64,000 bases of DNA, taken from positions 744,001 to 808,000 of the forward strand of contig CAWDAZ010000001.1 of assembly GCA_963800475.1 (NCBI GenBank), read 5' to 3'. The notes below the pieces were generated by a model. The model had not been told where the DNA came from. It worked only from the letters and a program-made list of their open reading frames with translations, and did no database searches. A program made the position numbers and the translations under genes. Each line of letters begins with the position of its first letter. Positions within the stretch are counted from its first letter, which is position 1. Source of the DNA: Palsa-465 sp963800475 (GTDB lineage: Bacteria; Actinomycetota; Thermoleophilia; Solirubrobacterales; Solirubrobacteraceae). Below, piece by piece: positions 17,285 through 25,714 of the stretch.

Positions 17285-18649
17285 CTACGCGATCGCGGGC
17301 GCCTCGGGGAGCCGCTCGAGCGCGGCGGCCATCTCGGCCTCGGAGAACTCGGGGTCCTCGAGCCGGCCGGCGAGGAACGCGTCGTAGGCGAGGAGATCGA
17401 AATGACCGTGGCCCGATAGGCCGAACAGGATCACCCGCGGCTCGCCGGCCTGCTTGGCGGCCTCGGCCTCGTCGAGCACCGCGCGGATCGCGTGCGCGGG
17501 CTCGGGGCCCGGGATGATCCCCTCGGTCCGCGCAAACCGGGTGGCCGCCTCGAAGATCTCGTTCTGGCCGTACGCGCGCGCCTCGACGATGCCGGCGCGC
17601 ACCAGCCCGCACAGCATCGGCGCATCGCCGTGGTAGCGCAGTCCGCCGGCGTGGACCGGCGGGGGGACGAAGTCGTGGCCGAGCGTGTACATCGGCATCA
17701 GCGGGGTCAGCCCCGCGGTGTCGCCGAAGTCGTAGCGGTACACGCCGCGGGTCAGGGTCGGGCACGCCGCCGGCTCGGCGGCCAGGAACCGCATCTTCAC
17801 CTCGTCGCGCAGCACGCCGCGGATGAACGGGAACGTTAGGCCCGCAAAGTTCGAGCCGCCGCCCACGCACCCGATCACCACGTCGGGCTGCTCATCCGCC
17901 ATCTGCATCTGTGCGATCGCCTCCTGCCCGATCACTGTCTGGTGCAGGCACACGTGGTTGAGCACCGAGCCGAGCGAGTAGTTGGTGTCCTCGCGGCTCG
18001 CCGCGACTTCGACGGCCTCGGAGATCGCGATCCCGAGCGACCCGGTCGGGTGCTCGGAGTTCGCCCGCCCGGCATTGGTCAGCTCGGATGGCGAGCGGTG
18101 CACGGTCGCACCCCAGGTCTCCATCATCGAGCGCCGGTACGGCTTCTGGTCGTAGCTCGAGCCGACCATGAACACCTCGCACTCGAGCCCGAACAGCGAG
18201 CACGCGAACGCCAGCGCCGAGCCCCACTGGCCGGCGCCGGTCTCCGTGGACAGCCGTTTGATGCCGGCCTGGGCGTTCTCGTATGCCTGCGCGACCGCCG
18301 TATTCGGCTTGTGCGAGCCGGCGGGCGACACGCCCTCGTACTTGTAGTAGATGTGCGCCGGCGTATCGAGGACGCGCTCGAGGCGGCGGGCCCGGAACAG
18401 CGGGGTCGGCCGCCACTGCTTGTAAACCTCGCGCACGGGCTCGGGAATCTCGACCTCGGGGTCCTGCGAGACCTCCTGGAGGATCAGCGGCATCGGGAAC
18501 AGCGGGGAGAGCGACGCCGGCTCCGCCGGCTGGAGGGTCCTCGGGTCCAGCGGCGGGATCGGGTCTCCCGGTAAATCGACGAGCAAATTGACCCAGTGGG
18601 TCGGAATCGAACTCTCGTCCAACAAATACTTGACCGTTTCGTTGCTCAT
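17285..18649 (-). CDS. trpB: Tryptophan synthase beta subunit, TrpB2 type
   Basis: A 454-residue PLP enzyme that joins indole and serine to make tryptophan. The PLP lysine lies in EGVSPAGSHKPNTAVAQA; ETGAGQWGSALA and the phosphate-binding loop VIGCVGGGSNFAGL follow. The long N-terminal extension with THWVNLLVDLPGD and the overall length mark the TrpB2 subgroup, which is usually found without a TrpA partner and acts on free indole. It is the last gene of the minus-strand F420 operon, ten bases after cofE. That association is unusual. Confidence 0.93.
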   Translation of the reverse strand: MSNETVKYLLDESSIPTHWVNLLVDLPGDPIPPLDPRTLQPAEPASLSPLFPMPLILQEVSQDPEVEIPEPVREVYKQWRPTPLFRARRLERVLDTPAHIYYKYEGVSPAGSHKPNTAVAQAYENAQAGIKRLSTETGAGQWGSALAFACSLFGLECEVFMVGSSYDQKPYRRSMMETWGATVHRSPSELTNAGRANSEHPTGSLGIAISEAVEVAASREDTNYSLGSVLNHVCLHQTVIGQEAIAQMQMADEQPDVVIGCVGGGSNFAGLTFPFIRGVLRDEVKMRFLAAEPAACPTLTRGVYRYDFGDTAGLTPLMPMYTLGHDFVPPPVHAGGLRYHGDAPMLCGLVRAGIVEARAYGQNEIFEAATRFARTEGIIPGPEPAHAIRAVLDEAEAAKQAGEPRVILFGLSGHGHFDLLAYDAFLAGRLEDPEFSEAEMAAALERLPEAPAIA

Positions 18650-18659
18650 CGAACTGACC

Positions 18660-19415
18660 CTAACGGAAAAGGTCCTCCTGTTCGGGACGGATCAGCGCCG
18701 TGGCGCCGGCGCCGTCGTCGGCCGTCACGTGGCGGTGCGCGCCGCGGATCAGCACGACCGGCTGCGAGCCGTCCTTGGTGCGTGCGAGGTCGGCGGCGGC
18801 GGCCAGCTCGTCGGCGACGGCGATCCAGGTGGCGCGCATCTGTCGCCCCGTCGCGTCCGGAAGCCCGCGCCAGTCCTCGAGCGGCCGAAGACCGGCGCAG
18901 CCGATCGCGACGTCGGTCTGACCGTGGCGCCACGCGCGCCCGAACGAGTCGGTGATCAAGATCGCGGGGGCGACGCCGGTGAGCGTGTGCAGCCGCGCCC
19001 TGAGCGCGCACGCCGAGCCGTCCGGGTCAAGGGGCAGCAGCACGAGCGTGTCCTCGCCAGGCACGTTCGAGGCGTCGACGCCCGCGTTCGCGCACACGAG
19101 CCCGTGGCGGGTCACGCAGATCAGCACCCCGTTCGCCGCGCGGAGCACCTCGCGAGCCTCGTCGAGCACCACCTGCACCTGGCGCGGGTCCTTGTCGAGC
19201 TTCGCCGCCAGCTCGGCTGCGCGAGGCGTCGGCGCGACGGCCTCGAGCGCGACGACCCGGCCTTCGGCCTTCGAGACGACCTTGTGCGCGACCACCAGCA
19301 GGTCCCCTTCGGTGAGCGGCCCGGGGTCGTCTTCGAGCGCCTCCGCGAGCAGCTGTGCGAGGTCGTCGCCCGGGACGATCTCGGGAAGCCCGTCGAGCGC
19401 GGCCGCGCTCAGCAC
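18660..19415 (-). CDS. cofE: Coenzyme F420-0:L-glutamate ligase (CofE, FbiB N-terminal-domain equivalent)
   Basis: A 251-residue GTP-dependent ligase that adds the glutamate tail to F420-0. Family motifs include DLLVVAHKVVSKAEGRVV near residue 40, VCANAGVDASNVPG and ITDSFGRAWRHGQTDVAIG. It lacks the nitroreductase-like C-terminal domain found in mycobacterial FbiB, so reduction of the dehydro-F420 intermediate must be done elsewhere. It overlaps cofC by seven bases in the same operon. Confidence 0.94.
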   Translation of the reverse strand: MLSAAALDGLPEIVPGDDLAQLLAEALEDDPGPLTEGDLLVVAHKVVSKAEGRVVALEAVAPTPRAAELAAKLDKDPRQVQVVLDEAREVLRAANGVLICVTRHGLVCANAGVDASNVPGEDTLVLLPLDPDGSACALRARLHTLTGVAPAILITDSFGRAWRHGQTDVAIGCAGLRPLEDWRGLPDATGRQMRATWIAVADELAAAADLARTKDGSQPVVLIRGAHRHVTADDGAGATALIRPEQEDLFR

Positions 19416-20038
19416 CGCGACAGCAGTTCGTGGGTCCGGAGCGCGCGCCCGGGGAGGTTCGCGAGCGCGGCGAGGTCCTCGGGCGTGTCGATGTCGAGCG
19501 CGAGTGACGGGACCCGCACGACCTCGACATCGACTCCGGCGGCTTCAGCGTGCTCGACGTGGCGCTGGCAGCTGCCGGGCCCGAACGACGGAGCGAGTGC
19601 GTCCGGCGGGGTCAGCAGCAGGGCGTTGGTCCCGGTCCCGTGGCGATCGGGGACGACCAGCACCGACGGGGCCTTGGCAGGCCGCGCGAGCAGCTCGTCG
19701 AGCTCCGCCGGATCGAGCGCCGGGCAGTCCCCCGGCACCAGCAGCACCCGCTGCGCGCCGACCGTGCGCGCGGCGCGAATCCCAAGCGCGGCGGCGGCGT
19801 TGTGACCGGCGTCGGAGTCCTCGAGCGCGGCGGCGCCGTACGAGTGCGCGATCCCGCGGGCCCGCTCGCCCCCGCTGACCACCACGACCTCGTCGACCGC
19901 GGCCTCACCGAGCGCCTCGAGCACGTCGAGCAGCATCGCCTCGGCGAGCTGCTCGCGCGACTGCGGGCCGAGCCCGGGGCGGAGTCGCTGCTTGGCCCGG
20001 GAGAAGTCCTTGACCGGGAGGACCGCCACCGTTCGCAT
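19409..20038 (-). CDS. cofC: Guanylyltransferase CofC/FbiD of F420 biosynthesis
   Basis: A 209-residue nucleotidyltransferase that activates a three-carbon acid (2-phospholactate or phosphoenolpyruvate) with GTP for transfer to FO. It shows the N-terminal VLPVKDFSRAKQRL motif, the VPGDCPALDPAEL acidic block and RHGTGTNALLL. The C-terminus SLALDIDTPEDL is typical of the family. Which acid is used cannot be read by eye. It sits between cofD and cofE in the minus-strand F420 operon. Confidence 0.93.
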   Translation of the reverse strand: MRTVAVLPVKDFSRAKQRLRPGLGPQSREQLAEAMLLDVLEALGEAAVDEVVVVSGGERARGIAHSYGAAALEDSDAGHNAAAALGIRAARTVGAQRVLLVPGDCPALDPAELDELLARPAKAPSVLVVPDRHGTGTNALLLTPPDALAPSFGPGSCQRHVEHAEAAGVDVEVVRVPSLALDIDTPEDLAALANLPGRALRTHELLSRC

Positions 20039-20047
20039 GAGGCAACG

Positions 20048-20956
20048 CTAGCCGAGCCCGAGCGCGAACCGGAGCGTCTCGCCGGCGAGGCGGCGGCGGC
20101 CCTCGGGACCGTCCATCAGCACGTCGGTTTCAAGCACCGGCACCGCGTCGGTGTGCTCGTCGGCGACCAGGCCGTCGATCACGTCGGCGTAGAGCGCCGC
20201 GATCCCGTCACTGGTCAGCGGCTTGCCCGCCCACTCCATGAACGGCTCGGTCGGTCCCTTGACGACGGCGCCCTGCACGAGCGGGCTGACGGCGACGACC
20301 GGCGCGGAGCTGTCTTGCAGTGCGGCCCGCATGCCGCCGACGGCGAGAATCGGGCCGATCGAGATGACCGGGTTGGACGGCCCGATCACGATCGCGCGGG
20401 CGGAGGCGATCGCTTCGAGTACCTCGCGGGTCGGAGAGGCGGCCGCGGCGCCGCGGAACTCGACGTCGCCGACCGGTCCTTTGCCGCGGCCCTGGATCAG
20501 AAACTCCTGGAGCGCCCACCAGCGGCCTTGGGCGAGCACGCGCGTCCGGACCGGCTCGTCGGCCATCGGCAGCACGTGCGCCCGGACCCCGAGTTGCGCC
20601 ACGAGCTCAGCGTGCGCGTCGGTCAGGCGCGCGCCGGCGGAGAGCGCGGTCGCCCGCTCGAGCCCGATCGCGAGGTCGAGATCGCCGAGGTTGAACCACA
20701 CGTCGACGCCGAGCTCGCGCAGGCCGTCCATCACCTTGAAGGTGTCGCCCGCCAGGCCCCAGCCGCGTTCGTCGATCCTGTCCGCGAGCCAGAGCGTGAC
20801 CAGGTCCGGATCGGGCGACACGTACGCGTTGTAGATCTCGGTGTCGTCGCCGGTGTTGGCGATCACGACGAGCTCGTCGGGGCTGACCACGTCGAGCATC
20901 CCGCGCGCGAGCTTTGCGCCGCCCGTGCCGCCGGCGAGGACGACGACGGGGTTCAC
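20048..20956 (-). CDS. cofD: 2-phospho-L-lactate/PEP transferase CofD (FbiA)
   Basis: A 302-residue transferase that attaches the activated phospho-acid to FO, giving (dehydro-)F420-0. The N-terminal glycine loop VLAGGTGGAKLARG, NTGDDTEIYNAYVSPD, FNLGDLDLAIG and GPSNPVISIGPIL are family hallmarks. I chose the GTG at 20956 because it overlaps the stop of the upstream reductase (GTGA) and gives the standard N-terminus; the frame is open further upstream. It is the second gene of the operon. Confidence 0.94.
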   Translation of the reverse strand: MNPVVVLAGGTGGAKLARGMLDVVSPDELVVIANTGDDTEIYNAYVSPDPDLVTLWLADRIDERGWGLAGDTFKVMDGLRELGVDVWFNLGDLDLAIGLERATALSAGARLTDAHAELVAQLGVRAHVLPMADEPVRTRVLAQGRWWALQEFLIQGRGKGPVGDVEFRGAAAASPTREVLEAIASARAIVIGPSNPVISIGPILAVGGMRAALQDSSAPVVAVSPLVQGAVVKGPTEPFMEWAGKPLTSDGIAALYADVIDGLVADEHTDAVPVLETDVLMDGPEGRRRLAGETLRFALGLG

Positions 20957-21618
20957 AGCCCGGTGATCTTGATGCCGGCTCGAACCTTGTTGCGGACGTT
21001 GATCGAGATGATCAGCGGCGTGAGCTGCTCGACGATCCGGGCCATCTCGAGTGGCCCGCAGTCGACCGGGCGGAGCCCTGCTATCCGCTCGACGAGCTCG
21101 GCCGCGCGCGCCTTGTCCTCGCGGTTGTCGCCGCACAGCAGCACGTCTTCGTCGAGCTCGTGGCCGAGGTCGGTTAGCAGCGCAGCGCTGACGGTGTGGA
21201 ACGCCGATACGACACCGACGCCGTCGGGCACGAGCTCGCGCGCCTGCTGCGCGGCCGAGCCCTGCCAGACGCCTAGCGTGCGGGTCGGCTTGCCGCCGAA
21301 TGCCGCCGCGAGCGGCACCGTTGCGTCGATCAGCAGCTGGCCGCCGGACAGCGAGCCTTGGAGGTTCTTGAGGTTCTCGAGCTGGTTCTTGAACGGAACG
21401 CAGAGGATGATCGTGTCCGTCTCGCGGGCGCACGCTTCGTTCTGAAGCCCGACGAACTGGCCGGAGGAGACCTCGGCGGCGCGGGACGCGGCCTCGCCGG
21501 CACGTCCGTGGTCGCGCGAGCCGATCACGACCGGAACGCCGGCCGCTCCGAACCTGACGGCGAGCCCGAAGCCGAGCGCACCGGTTCCGCCGATGATGCT
21601 CACTCCTGAAGTCGCCAC
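20953..21618 (-). CDS. npdG: NADPH-dependent F420 reductase (F420H2:NADP oxidoreductase)
   Basis: A 221-residue enzyme that passes hydride between NADP(H) and F420. It has an N-terminal NADP-binding Rossmann motif SIIGGTGALGFGLAVRF, the phosphate-binding GSRD, the middle block IILCVPFKNQ, and VSAFHTVSAALLTDL. It heads the minus-strand F420 operon, whose products make the cofactor this enzyme reduces. It is transcribed divergently from the thioesterase gene, with only a short gap. Confidence 0.92.
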   Translation of the reverse strand: MATSGVSIIGGTGALGFGLAVRFGAAGVPVVIGSRDHGRAGEAASRAAEVSSGQFVGLQNEACARETDTIILCVPFKNQLENLKNLQGSLSGGQLLIDATVPLAAAFGGKPTRTLGVWQGSAAQQARELVPDGVGVVSAFHTVSAALLTDLGHELDEDVLLCGDNREDKARAAELVERIAGLRPVDCGPLEMARIVEQLTPLIISINVRNKVRAGIKITGL

Positions 21619-21648
21619 GGCGCGCCAGTGTATGGTTCGCCGCCGCCG

Positions 21649-22023
21649 ATGGGGGATTCGCTCGAGTTGGGAATCGAGAACACGACGGAGTTCGAAGTCG
21701 ACGGCACGCTGCTGACCGACGTTGGCGGGACGCTGCCGTCAGCGGTGCTCTCGACGCCCGGGATGATCGCGATGATGGAGCGGACCGCGTCGATGCTCGC
21801 GTATCCGCGGCTCGAGCCCGGGAATGCGACGGTCGGGTTCGAGGTGTGCGTCAAGCACGTGGCGGCGGCGCCGCAGGGAACGCGCTGCACCGCGCGCGCG
21901 AGGCTCGAGGAGGTCGTCGACGGCCGCAAGCTGCGGTTCGCCGTCGAGGTGGTCGCTGACGACGGGCGGACGATCGGGGTCGGCACGCACGAACGGCGAA
22001 TCGTCGGAGGCGTGCCGCGGTGA
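21649..22023 (+). CDS. Hotdog-fold thioesterase family protein (FlK-like)
   Basis: A 124-residue protein of the FlK-like thioesterase group. Typical features are LSTPGMIAMMERTA, GNATVGFEVCVKHVAAAPQG and the C-terminal VGTHERRIV strand. It probably hydrolyses a small acyl-CoA, but the substrate is unknown. ATG at 21649 is preferred; GTG at 21628 would add seven residues. A weak -10 (TATGGT, 21631) lies 12 bases before the ATG. Its stop overlaps the GTG of the polysaccharide deacetylase. Confidence 0.8.
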   Translation: MGDSLELGIENTTEFEVDGTLLTDVGGTLPSAVLSTPGMIAMMERTASMLAYPRLEPGNATVGFEVCVKHVAAAPQGTRCTARARLEEVVDGRKLRFAVEVVADDGRTIGVGTHERRIVGGVPR

Positions 22024-23231
22024 GGATCCGGGGGCCGACCGGGCTGGTCGCTGTCCTGGCGGTACTGCTCGTCGTGCTCGCGGCGCTTGCCGGCGCGATT
22101 GGGGCGGCCGCCGCCACCACGCGTGTGCGGCACCTGCAGCCGCTCCGGGTGCGCTCAGCCTCGCTTTCGCAGCAGGGCCAGCAGATCACCTGGCGCCTCG
22201 AGATGGACAAATCGTTCTCCCCGGGGGCGCTCGCCAAGGATGGGCGCACGCTGTGCCTGCTTCGCGAGCGGGTGGGCGACAAGAGCGTCGCCGGATCGCT
22301 GTGCGTGTACGGACCGAAGCCGGGCCAGAAGTCGCCGCGGCTCTTCTACAGCCGGATCACCAGCTCGGGACCCGGCCCGGGACGGCGGATCTCGGCAACG
22401 ATCACCCGCTCGAGCTCGAAGAACCTCGTCGCGACGTTCCTGCCCGGGGACATCGGCACCGCCTACGTGCCGATCCGCTGGCAGGTGATCAGCACGGTCA
22501 GGGGCGCCGCGTGCGTGCCGAAGCCCGGGCAGACGCGATGCTTCGACCTGTACCCGGCGCGGCCGGCAATCTTCAAGATGCACGTTCCGCGGGTCGTCGG
22601 GTGCGTGCCCGGCGGACCGTCGTTCGTCTACAACGGCTCGCGCAGCAGCCACGTTGTCGCGCTCACATTCGACGATGGGCCGTGGTACGACACGCCGCAG
22701 TTCCTCGACGTGCTCGAGCGTGAGCACGTGGTCGCGACGTTCTTCCAGATCGGCGAGCAGATCAGCACCTACGGCGGCCCGGTGGACAACCGGATGCTCG
22801 CCGACGGCGACATCATCGGCGACCACACCTGGAACCACGCGGACGTATCCGGCGGCGGGTCGTTCGCCGCCGGTGAGATCTCGAGCACCGCCACCGCGAT
22901 CCGCAACCTGACCGGCTTCAACACCTGCGTGTTCCGCGCTCCCGGCGGGGCTGTGAGCTCGTCGCTGATCTCGGAAGCCCGGTCGATGGGCTTGATCACG
23001 ATCCAGTGGGATGTCGATCCGCGCGACTGGTCGCGACCCGGGACCGGTGCGATCTACTCGAATGTCGTCGGAAACGCCAGGAACGGCTCGATCATCCTCC
23101 AGCACGATGGCGGCGGCGACCGCTCCGAGACGCTCGCAGCGCTCCCGCAGGAGATCGACACGCTGAAGCGGGAGGGCTTCGGATTCGTGACGATCCCGCA
23201 GCTGCTCGGCCTGCGCCTGATCTACCGCTGA
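22020..23231 (+). CDS. Secreted or membrane-anchored polysaccharide deacetylase (NodB domain)
   Basis: A 403-residue extracytoplasmic carbohydrate esterase 4. An N-terminal hydrophobic segment (about residues 8-35, LVAVLAVLLVVLAAL) serves as signal or anchor. A domain of about 180 residues of unknown role precedes the NodB domain (residues 215-395). That domain has TFDDGPW (motif 1), HTWNH with its two metal-binding His (motif 2), FRAPGG (motif 3), WDVDPRDW and the final ILQHDGGGD motif. The likely substrate is a cell-wall or surface glycan. The GTG start overlaps the thioesterase stop. Confidence 0.9.
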   Translation: MRIRGPTGLVAVLAVLLVVLAALAGAIGAAAATTRVRHLQPLRVRSASLSQQGQQITWRLEMDKSFSPGALAKDGRTLCLLRERVGDKSVAGSLCVYGPKPGQKSPRLFYSRITSSGPGPGRRISATITRSSSKNLVATFLPGDIGTAYVPIRWQVISTVRGAACVPKPGQTRCFDLYPARPAIFKMHVPRVVGCVPGGPSFVYNGSRSSHVVALTFDDGPWYDTPQFLDVLEREHVVATFFQIGEQISTYGGPVDNRMLADGDIIGDHTWNHADVSGGGSFAAGEISSTATAIRNLTGFNTCVFRAPGGAVSSSLISEARSMGLITIQWDVDPRDWSRPGTGAIYSNVVGNARNGSIILQHDGGGDRSETLAALPQEIDTLKREGFGFVTIPQLLGLRLIYR

Positions 23232-23243
23232 GCGGCGCGCTCC

Positions 23244-23249
23244 TAGAAT
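23244..23249 (+). promoter_or_regulatory. -10 box of a probable leaderless promoter
   Basis: TAGAAT, seven bases, then the GTG at 23257, with no ribosome binding site. The spacing matches the other leaderless candidates in this window. It separates the lyase/carboxylase pair from the upstream deacetylase. Confidence 0.55.
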
Positions 23250-23256
23250 CGACGCC

Positions 23257-24171
23257 GTGAGCGAGCTTCCGCGCGAGGTCCGGATCCGTGAGGTCGGGCC
23301 GAGGGACGGGTTTCAGAACGAGCCCGAGGTGATCTCGACCCCCGACAAGGTGCGGCTGATCGAGATGCTCGGGCAGACCGGGCTGCGCAGGATCGAGGCG
23401 ACGAGCTTCGTGCGCCCCGACGTGATCCCGCAGCTGGCCGACGCCGAGCAGGTGCTGGACGCGGTATCGCTTCCGGAGTCCGTGTCGGTGAGCGTGCTGG
23501 TCCCGAACGAGCGCGGGCTCGAGCGGGCGCTCGCGCACCGCGCCCGCTTTCAGGAGATCAACGGCTTCCTGTCGGCGTCGGAGTCCCACAACACCAAGAA
23601 CGTGGGGCGTCCGGTGGCCGAGTCGCTGGCCGGGCTGGAGCGGATGTTCGCCCGCGCGCGATCCGAGGGCCTGCGTTGCGAGGGCGTGATCTCGACCTCG
23701 TTCGGCTGTCCGTACGAGGGACACGTGCCGGCCGAGCAGGTGCTTTCGCTGGCGGAGTCGCTGGCGGCCGCCGGCTGCGACGAGGTTGCGTTCGGCGACA
23801 CGACCGGGATGGCCAACCCCGTTCAGGTCCGCGAGTTCTTCGGCGCCGCTGTCGAGCGGCTCCCCGGCGTCGAGCTGACCGCGCACTTTCACAACACCCG
23901 CGGCCAGGGGCTGGCGAACGTGCTCGCGGCGCTCGAGGCCGGGGTGGCGAGCTTCGAATCCTCGTTCGGCGAGCTCGGCGGCTGCCCGGTGCCGGCTGGC
24001 GCGACCGGGAACATCGCGACCGAGGACCTCGTCTCGATGCTCGACGAGATGGGCGTGCAGACCGGAATCGACCTGGCTGCGCTGATCGCGGCCTCGCGGG
24101 CCGTGCAGGACGTGCTCGGGCGCGCGCTCGGGAGCCACGTGCTGATTGCCGGCCCGGTGGAGTGGCGGTAG
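23257..24171 (+). CDS. Hydroxymethylglutaryl-CoA lyase family enzyme
   Basis: A 304-residue TIM-barrel lyase. The N-terminal VREVGPRDGFQNEP carries metal and catalytic residues, AHFHNTRGQG holds two metal-binding His, and SSFGELGGCPVPAGATGN is the HMGL signature with the active-site cysteine. It probably splits HMG-CoA into acetoacetate and acetyl-CoA, the last step of leucine breakdown. The next gene, an acyl-CoA carboxylase beta subunit, fits methylcrotonyl-CoA carboxylase in the same pathway. Related lyases accept other 3-hydroxy-3-methyl acyl-CoAs. Confidence 0.88.
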   Translation: MSELPREVRIREVGPRDGFQNEPEVISTPDKVRLIEMLGQTGLRRIEATSFVRPDVIPQLADAEQVLDAVSLPESVSVSVLVPNERGLERALAHRARFQEINGFLSASESHNTKNVGRPVAESLAGLERMFARARSEGLRCEGVISTSFGCPYEGHVPAEQVLSLAESLAAAGCDEVAFGDTTGMANPVQVREFFGAAVERLPGVELTAHFHNTRGQGLANVLAALEAGVASFESSFGELGGCPVPAGATGNIATEDLVSMLDEMGVQTGIDLAALIAASRAVQDVLGRALGSHVLIAGPVEWR

Positions 24172-24175
24172 CGCG

Positions 24176-25714
24176 ATGACCGAGCTCGAGCACGAGGATG
24201 TGGTGGGGGACGCCGTAGCGAAGGCGCTCGCGGGTGGCCCCGAGCGGCACCGCGAGAAGGCCGCCGAGCAGGGCAAGCTCCCGGTCCGCGAGCGCGTCGA
24301 GCGCCTGCTCGACCACGACTCGTTCGCCGAGGAGGGGCTGCTCGCGAGCTGGGAGCAGGACGGGCTCGGCGCCGACGGCGTGGTCACCGGCCTGGGGACG
24401 ATCGCCGGTCGGCGGGTCGCGGTGATGGCTAATGACCCGACCGTGAAGGCCGGCTCGTGGGGGCCGAAGACGGTCGAGAAGATCCTCCGGATCCAGGAGC
24501 GGGCGCTGGCGCTCCGCGCGCCACTCGTGTACCTGGTCGACTCGGCGGGCGCGCGGATCAACGAGCAGGTGCAGATGTTCCCCGGCCGGCGCGGCGCTGG
24601 CCGGATCTTCTTCAACCAGGTGCGCCTGTCGGGTGTGGTCCCGCAGCTGTGCGTGCTGTTCGGCCCGAGCGCCGCCGGTGGCGCGTACATTCCCGCGTTC
24701 TGTGACGTCGTGATCATGCGCGACGGCAACGCGTCGATGTACCTCGGCTCGCCGCGGATGGCGGAGATGGTGATCGGGGAGAAGGTGACGCTCGAGGAGA
24801 TGGGCGGCGCCCGGATGCACACCTCGCGCAGCGGGTGCGGCCACGTGCTGGTCGCCTCGGACGAGGAGGGGATCGACGTCGCCCGCCGGTACCTGGGCTA
24901 CTTCCCGAGCTCGTTCGAGGACGAGCCGCCCGACGCCCCGCCCGCCGAGCCGGCAGTACCGGGGTCGATCAGGGAGCTGATCCCGGCGGACGAGAACAAG
25001 CCGTTCGACATGCGCGAGCTGCTCGACCGGCTGGTCGACGCGGACTCGTTGTTCGAGGTCCACGCCCGGTGGGCGAAGGAGGTGATCGTCGGCTACGCAC
25101 GCCTCGACGGGAGGGTGATCGGAATCGTCGCTAACCAGCCGAAGGTCAAGGGCGGGGTGCTGTTCGTCGACTCATCGGACAAGTGCGCCCGGTTCATCTG
25201 GACGTGCAACGCGTTCAACATCCCGCTGCTGTTCCTGGCCGACGTCCCGGGGTTCATGATCGGGACCCAGGTCGAGCGTGAGGGGATCATTCGGCACGGC
25301 GCGAAGATGATCAGCGCGGTCTCGGAGGCGAACGTGCCGAAGATCTCGGTGATCATCCGCAAGGCGTACGGCGCCGGCCTGTACGCGATGGCGGGGCCCG
25401 CGTTCGATCCCGACTGCTGCATCGCGCTGCCGAGCGCGTCGATCGCAGTGATGGGCCCGCAGGCCGCGATCAACGCCGTGTACTACAACCAGCTCCAGGC
25501 GATCTCCGATCCCGATCAGCGCGCGGCTCGGGTCGAGCAGCTCCGCGCGGAGTACTCCGAGGACATCGACATCTTGCATCTCGCCTCCGAGCTCGTGATC
25601 GACGCGATCGTCCAGCCTGAGGACCTGCGCGGCGACCTGATCCGCCGGTTCGCGCTGGCGGCCGGCAAGGACCGTCAGTGGCCGGCCAAGAGGAACCCGA
25701 TCACGCCGGTGTGA
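24176..25714 (+). CDS. Acyl-CoA carboxylase beta (carboxyltransferase) subunit
   Basis: A 512-residue carboxyltransferase of the PccB/MccB group. It shows YLVDSAGARINEQVQMFPGRRGAG, the FGPSAAGGAYIPAFCD block, NQPKVKGGVLF, DVPGFMIGTQVE and RKAYGAGLYAMAG. Coupling with the lyase four bases upstream suggests methylcrotonyl-CoA as substrate, but propionyl- or geranyl-CoA remain possible. No biotin carboxylase alpha subunit is adjacent. I chose ATG 24176 rather than the start at 24146 inside the lyase gene. It overlaps the convergent peptidase by 14 bases. Confidence 0.88.
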   Translation: MTELEHEDVVGDAVAKALAGGPERHREKAAEQGKLPVRERVERLLDHDSFAEEGLLASWEQDGLGADGVVTGLGTIAGRRVAVMANDPTVKAGSWGPKTVEKILRIQERALALRAPLVYLVDSAGARINEQVQMFPGRRGAGRIFFNQVRLSGVVPQLCVLFGPSAAGGAYIPAFCDVVIMRDGNASMYLGSPRMAEMVIGEKVTLEEMGGARMHTSRSGCGHVLVASDEEGIDVARRYLGYFPSSFEDEPPDAPPAEPAVPGSIRELIPADENKPFDMRELLDRLVDADSLFEVHARWAKEVIVGYARLDGRVIGIVANQPKVKGGVLFVDSSDKCARFIWTCNAFNIPLLFLADVPGFMIGTQVEREGIIRHGAKMISAVSEANVPKISVIIRKAYGAGLYAMAGPAFDPDCCIALPSASIAVMGPQAAINAVYYNQLQAISDPDQRAARVEQLRAEYSEDIDILHLASELVIDAIVQPEDLRGDLIRRFALAAGKDRQWPAKRNPITPV

